Assembly (NCBI GenBank): GCA_029940115.1
Contig: JAOZRQ010000014.1
Coordinates: 1-26,540, forward strand
DNA from: Desulfobacterales bacterium
Lineage (GTDB): Bacteria; Desulfobacterota; Desulfobacteria; Desulfobacterales; 4be13
Length of the DNA: 26,540 bases
Direction of reading: 5' to 3'
Part shown: one piece after another, positions 23,347 to 26,540 of the stretch
Layout of the letters: each line of letters opens with the position of its first letter
How positions within the stretch are numbered: the stretch's first letter is position 1
Notes under the pieces: generated by a model
The model's database searches: none
What the model saw: only the letters and a program-made list of their open reading frames with translations
What the model was told of the DNA's origin: nothing
Made by a program: the position numbers and the translations under genes

Positions 23347-24657
23347 ATGATTTCAAGGGAAAAACTGGAGGATCTGAAATCTTTCCAAGCTCGATCAATC
23401 ATCGAGGAACTGCGAAAAGGGAGTGTGCCGGTCGATTATGTGCCGGTATTTACGGTGGGCCGGGAGAACTGGCTCACCTTTATCGAAGACGACTTGGATC
23501 ATTATATTGCCGAGGGTGGATCCAAGGTCCGTTTCATCAGTGGGGATTATGGAGACGGCAAAACCCATTTCATGTCGGTCATTTCCAATCTGGCACGGCA
23601 AAAGGACTTTGCCGTCTCTTTTGTGGTTCTGACCCGTGAGGTCCCCATCCATAAATTTGAACTGGTGTATCAGAGCATTGCCCAGCATCTGCGTTGCAAC
23701 ATGCAGGCCCCCGAAGCCGATCAGGATTCCGACGCTTCCGACCCTCAGGCCCCTGCAACCAGCGGGATTCGGCGGTTGCTGGAGAGCTGGGCCGACGGCC
23801 TGACCGATATCGGAGATATCCCGGAGACATTGCGCGGCCTGCCCGGCATGAACATCAATTTTGCCAATGGGGCCATTGCGTTTCTGAACACCCGGTTCAG
23901 CCCCATCGAAGAGTGGGAGGACGAGGAGGATCGGGCCAAGGCCCGTGAGACCCTGTTCCACTGGTTTGAAGGGGGAAAGATCTCCAAAAAGGAGCTGAGG
24001 CCGTTTGGCATATTTGAGGTCATCAACAAGAACAACAGCAAAGGCATGTTGAACTCGCTCATCCTGTTTCTGCGTCATCTCGGGTGCAAAGGGCTGATTC
24101 TTCTGCTGGATGAGCTGGAGATCGTGATCGCCCATTCCGCGTCCGTGCGCAACGCGGCTTATGAAAATGTGCGCCTGCTCATTGACAATGCCGAACAGAC
24201 AGCCCATCTTCACATCTTCTTTTCGATCATCCCGGATGTGCTCCTTTCGGAAAAGGGCTTCCGATTCTATGACGCCCTTTGGAGCCGGGTCCGTTCCCTT
24301 GGCGAGACGAAGCGGATCAACTATCGCAGCGTTCTGGTGGATCTGCATCGGACCCCTCTGAAAACTGGGGAACTGGCTGATTTGGGAGCCTGTCTGCGGC
24401 GTATCCATGAAGTCTCCTATCGCTGGACGGCTGACGCGGTCACGGACAAACTGATTCAGGAGACCTGCAAAAAGCAGAAGAAGATGGGGATGTTGAGCGA
24501 GGTGCGTCTCTTTGTCAAGCAGATCATCCGAATGCTCGACATGGCTGAACAGGGGGAGGCCATTGATGACCTGGATCTGACAGAGCAGATCGTCGCCAGC
24601 CAACAGGAACTGGAAAAGGAGAAGGCGGAGCAACTTCAGCCGAGATGGGATTCGTAG
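23347..24657 (+). CDS. BrxC/BrxD-family P-loop ATPase (former DUF2791)
   Basis: This 436-aa protein has a Walker A motif SGDYGDGKTHF (G66-T73) and a Walker B motif GLILLLDELE (D255, E256). The N-terminal region (EELRKGSVPVDYVPVFTVGR...FIEDDL, then GGSKVRFISGDYGDGKT) fits the ATP-binding family that includes BREX BrxD. It has no DNA-binding or nuclease motif that I can see. GGAGG lies 6 nt before the ATG at 23347; the frame is open back to 23200, but that part is repeat-derived. No PglX, PglZ, BrxA/B/L or helicase gene is visible, so it is not a recognisable BREX locus; it pairs only with the unknown gene upstream. Its TAG stop is the first triplet of a 7-nt array. Confidence 0.8.
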   Translation: MISREKLEDLKSFQARSIIEELRKGSVPVDYVPVFTVGRENWLTFIEDDLDHYIAEGGSKVRFISGDYGDGKTHFMSVISNLARQKDFAVSFVVLTREVPIHKFELVYQSIAQHLRCNMQAPEADQDSDASDPQAPATSGIRRLLESWADGLTDIGDIPETLRGLPGMNINFANGAIAFLNTRFSPIEEWEDEEDRAKARETLFHWFEGGKISKKELRPFGIFEVINKNNSKGMLNSLILFLRHLGCKGLILLLDELEIVIAHSASVRNAAYENVRLLIDNAEQTAHLHIFFSIIPDVLLSEKGFRFYDALWSRVRSLGETKRINYRSVLVDLHRTPLKTGELADLGACLRRIHEVSYRWTADAVTDKLIQETCKKQKKMGMLSEVRLFVKQIIRMLDMAEQGEAIDDLDLTEQIVASQQELEKEKAEQLQPRWDS

Positions 24658-24738
24658 CTGTAAGCTCTGAGCTGTAAGCTGTAAGCTGTAAGCGGCAAGC
24701 TTACAAATTACAGCTTTGAGCTTTCAGCTTTCAGCTTT
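24655..24738. repeat. 7-nt array (GCTGTAA) with opposed arm between convergent genes
   Basis: TAGCTGTAAGCTCTGAGCTG units run from the ATPase stop. From about 24701 the opposed arm (CTTACAAATTACAGCTTTG and TTCAGCT units) runs into the stop of the chemoreceptor on the minus strand. The block has the same architecture as 16368-16520 and may serve as a shared 3' stem for both transcripts. Confidence 0.85.
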
Positions 24739-26332
24739 GAAACTTGTCCACCAGTTCAAGAAGCACTCTGGCAAGCGTTGCCACTTCTGCGGCAGACGCG
24801 TCGATATGGAGGTCATCCATGCGGTCCTCTGTCCCATCCCTCCGGGCGACCCGGCCCATTCTCATGGAGACATCGTCGGATCCCTTTGCCAATTCCTCCA
24901 TTGAGAACGCGATGTCATGGGCCCGGGTGTTGGCTTGGGCAATGTTGGACGCTATCTCGTTTGCGGCCCCGGTCTGTTCCTCCAAGGCAAGGGAGATGGT
25001 CTCCGAGGAGAGGCTGATGTTGTTGATGATATCGGATGCCTCGCGGACGATCGTGATGGCCGCGTCCGCGTTCTCCTGCATGACTGATATCCGTCCGGCA
25101 ATGTCCTCTGCCGCGTACGCGCTCTGACGGGCAAACTCCTTGATCTCATTGGCCACCACGGCAAACCCCTTTCCCGCATCCCCCGCGGACGCGGCCTCGA
25201 TGTGGGCGTTCAATGCCAAAAGGTTGGTCTTGTCCGCAATCTTCTTGATCACCTCGGTGATCTCGCCGATACGGCCCGCGGCCTCTCCCAGCGCGGTCAT
25301 GGTCTCGCCCGCCTTTCCGGCCATTATCACCGCCTCTCTGGAAATATCGGCCCCCTGATTCGCATTCATTCCCACTTCATAAATGGAGGCAGACATCTCC
25401 TCAATGGCACTGGCCATCGCATTGACATTCCGTGACATCTGCTCCGCGGTGTCCGACACATTCCGAACATTGACACTGATCTCTTCGGCAGAGGAGGCCA
25501 CCGCGCTGATGTTTCCCGTCATCTGCCCGGAAGAGTCGGCCAGTTGTCTTCCGCTCGACTTCACGTCCGTGACCACTTTTCTGAACTCCAGAACCACCTC
25601 GTTGATCACATTCAGCAATCTGCTGATCTCATCATCCTTTCCCGTTGTGTCTGTGGTGACGGTGAGATCAAAATCAGCGAGTCTGTGGGCAGTCTCTGAC
25701 AACTTTTGAATCGGCCGGATGATGCATCTTTGAAGAAAAAAATACAACATCGCCAGCAGAATGCCGAATGAGAGGAGCAACACGGCAATGGTGATGAAAA
25801 GCATCCGCAAGATGTTTGCATCGATCAGTGATTTTTCAATTCCAATATGAATGCTTCCGAGTGCTTCATCCGACTTGACAATCGGAATGATCATTTCATA
25901 ATGGTTTTCGATGGAAAGTGTCCATCCGGAAGCGGGGAGCCCATGTTGAAGCCGTTCATATGAATGCGGATCCAATACGATGCCCAGCTGGGTCTCATCA
26001 CTGTGATACAAGATGTTCATTTCCCTGTCAGCAATGAAGCAATAGCTGTAGTCAGGGTTGTTTTTTATGATCCCACCAAGATAAACATTCATTCCCGGGA
26101 GACTTTTGAAAGAAAGAAACTTCAGGTTTCTGTTAGTGAGTTGCCGAATATTCTCCACGATGGTAAACGACTTGTCTTCCATCAACTTTTTATATTCCGA
26201 ATGCAGTGATTTGAACATGATGATGTTGGCGGTTGAAACGAGGAGAATCGCCAGAATGATCGTTGGGATGAGTGCGACAAAGAGTTTTGTCTTCAAATGC
26301 CGTATGGTTGTCAACCGTCTCAGTGTTTTCAT
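24731..26332 (-). CDS. Methyl-accepting chemotaxis protein with small periplasmic sensor
   Basis: This 533-aa receptor has TM1 at about 14-39, a periplasmic domain of about 135 residues (40-174, resembling a single Cache fold: YSYCFIADREMNILYHSD, MIIPIVKSDEALGSIHIGIE), TM2 at about 176-200, HAMP at about 201-255, and a signalling coiled coil with tip at 365-401. The tip differs from the receptor at 3654-5687 at only a few positions, so both probably address the same type of kinase. I place the start at 26332 (AGGA 9 nt upstream); the in-frame ATG at 26341 abuts that site. Both lie in a partial copy of the 50-bp repeat upstream. No che gene is adjacent. Confidence 0.9.
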   Translation of the reverse strand: MKTLRRLTTIRHLKTKLFVALIPTIILAILLVSTANIIMFKSLHSEYKKLMEDKSFTIVENIRQLTNRNLKFLSFKSLPGMNVYLGGIIKNNPDYSYCFIADREMNILYHSDETQLGIVLDPHSYERLQHGLPASGWTLSIENHYEMIIPIVKSDEALGSIHIGIEKSLIDANILRMLFITIAVLLLSFGILLAMLYFFLQRCIIRPIQKLSETAHRLADFDLTVTTDTTGKDDEISRLLNVINEVVLEFRKVVTDVKSSGRQLADSSGQMTGNISAVASSAEEISVNVRNVSDTAEQMSRNVNAMASAIEEMSASIYEVGMNANQGADISREAVIMAGKAGETMTALGEAAGRIGEITEVIKKIADKTNLLALNAHIEAASAGDAGKGFAVVANEIKEFARQSAYAAEDIAGRISVMQENADAAITIVREASDIINNISLSSETISLALEEQTGAANEIASNIAQANTRAHDIAFSMEELAKGSDDVSMRMGRVARRDGTEDRMDDLHIDASAAEVATLARVLLELVDKFQS

Positions 26333-26540
26333 TTCTGTCATTCCTGTATCATAAGGGTAAACTTGGGATTTGTGCCTTCATTTTCTGTCATTCCTGTATC
26401 ATCAAGGGTAAACTTGGGACTTGGGCCTTCATTTTCTGTATCATAAGGGTAAACTTGGGACTTGGGCCTTCATTTTCTGTCATTCCTGTATCATAAGGGT
26501 AAACTTGGGACTTGGGCCTTCATTTTCTGTCATTCCTGTA
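26333..26540. repeat. 50-bp tandem repeat upstream of the chemoreceptor, continuing past the window
   Basis: Units start at 26339 (50 bp), 26389 (51 bp), 26440 (41 bp, lacking nine bases between two CTGT copies), 26481 (50 bp) and 26531 (cut by the window end). On the minus strand each full unit includes AGGAATGACAGAAAATGA, that is, a ribosome-site-like AGGA and start codons, matching the actual 5' end of the chemoreceptor gene with one base deleted. Confidence 0.9.

Noticed and set aside
23395..24633. 412-residue minus-strand frame
   Set aside because: It is antisense to the P-loop ATPase, which has Walker A and B motifs and a good ribosome site.
21787..24657. A complete BREX locus
   Set aside because: Only one BrxC/BrxD-type ATPase is visible; no PglX methylase, PglZ phosphatase or other Brx genes are present in the window.

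Overview
The window looks like chromosome of a large-genome, environmental Gram-negative bacterium with a rich signalling repertoire, most plausibly a sulfate-reducer-like Desulfobacterota (this is inference from gene style and repeat load; no rRNA or other marker gene is present). GC is moderate, most genes lie on the minus strand, and the gaps between genes are filled with short-unit tandem arrays, palindromes and small inverted-repeat elements.

Layout. 60-890 (+): plant-type dihydrodipicolinate reductase. 9051-1104 (-): one co-directional signalling block, SiaB-like kinase, SiaC-like phosphoprotein, an unusual CheA without an Hpt domain, a dCache chemoreceptor, CheR and a stand-alone receiver protein, followed by the DNA-repair glycosylase MutY. 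9044-10293: a decayed region holding the frameshifted tail of a nuclease-domain gene and transposed palindromic elements. 10294-12525: a lipoprotein (-) and an outer-membrane beta-barrel protein (+). 15117-12668 (-): pyruvoyl arginine decarboxylase and agmatinase (arginine to agmatine to putrescine) with a translationally coupled Rpn-type nuclease. 15118-16391: an OMP remnant, a transposed repeat-carrying element and a small hypothetical gene (+). 20411-16496 (-): an EF-G paralogue and a GT5 glycogen/starch synthase. 20412-21786: an array of 27-bp hairpin units, non-coding DNA and a palindromic element. 21787-24657 (+): an unrecognised 309-aa protein and a BrxC/BrxD-family P-loop ATPase, separated by mobile repeats. 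26332-24731 (-): a second chemoreceptor whose 5' side is a 50-bp tandem repeat running off the window.

The most striking content is the repeat system. (1) Two small elements with exact target-site duplications can be defined. MITE-A (120 and 150 bp) ends in CTGTGTACAGGAC and has 9-bp duplications; MITE-B (354 and 366 bp) ends in CTGATTATAACG and has 8-bp duplications, and its interior consists of 6-nt tandem repeats in opposed arms. (2) Several intergenic arrays of 7-nt units are built as two opposed arms, each carrying a stop trinucleotide in the direction from which a gene enters; at least eight genes end exactly at or inside such repeats. (3) Elements are nested: a single 27-bp unit sits inside one MITE-A copy, and a roughly 91-bp palindromic element sits inside two different arrays.

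Two gene groupings deserve attention as possible undescribed systems: the SiaB/SiaC pair beside a CheA lacking both the Hpt domain and the ATP-lid glycine box, and the unknown-protein/BrxD-like ATPase pair outside any visible BREX locus.
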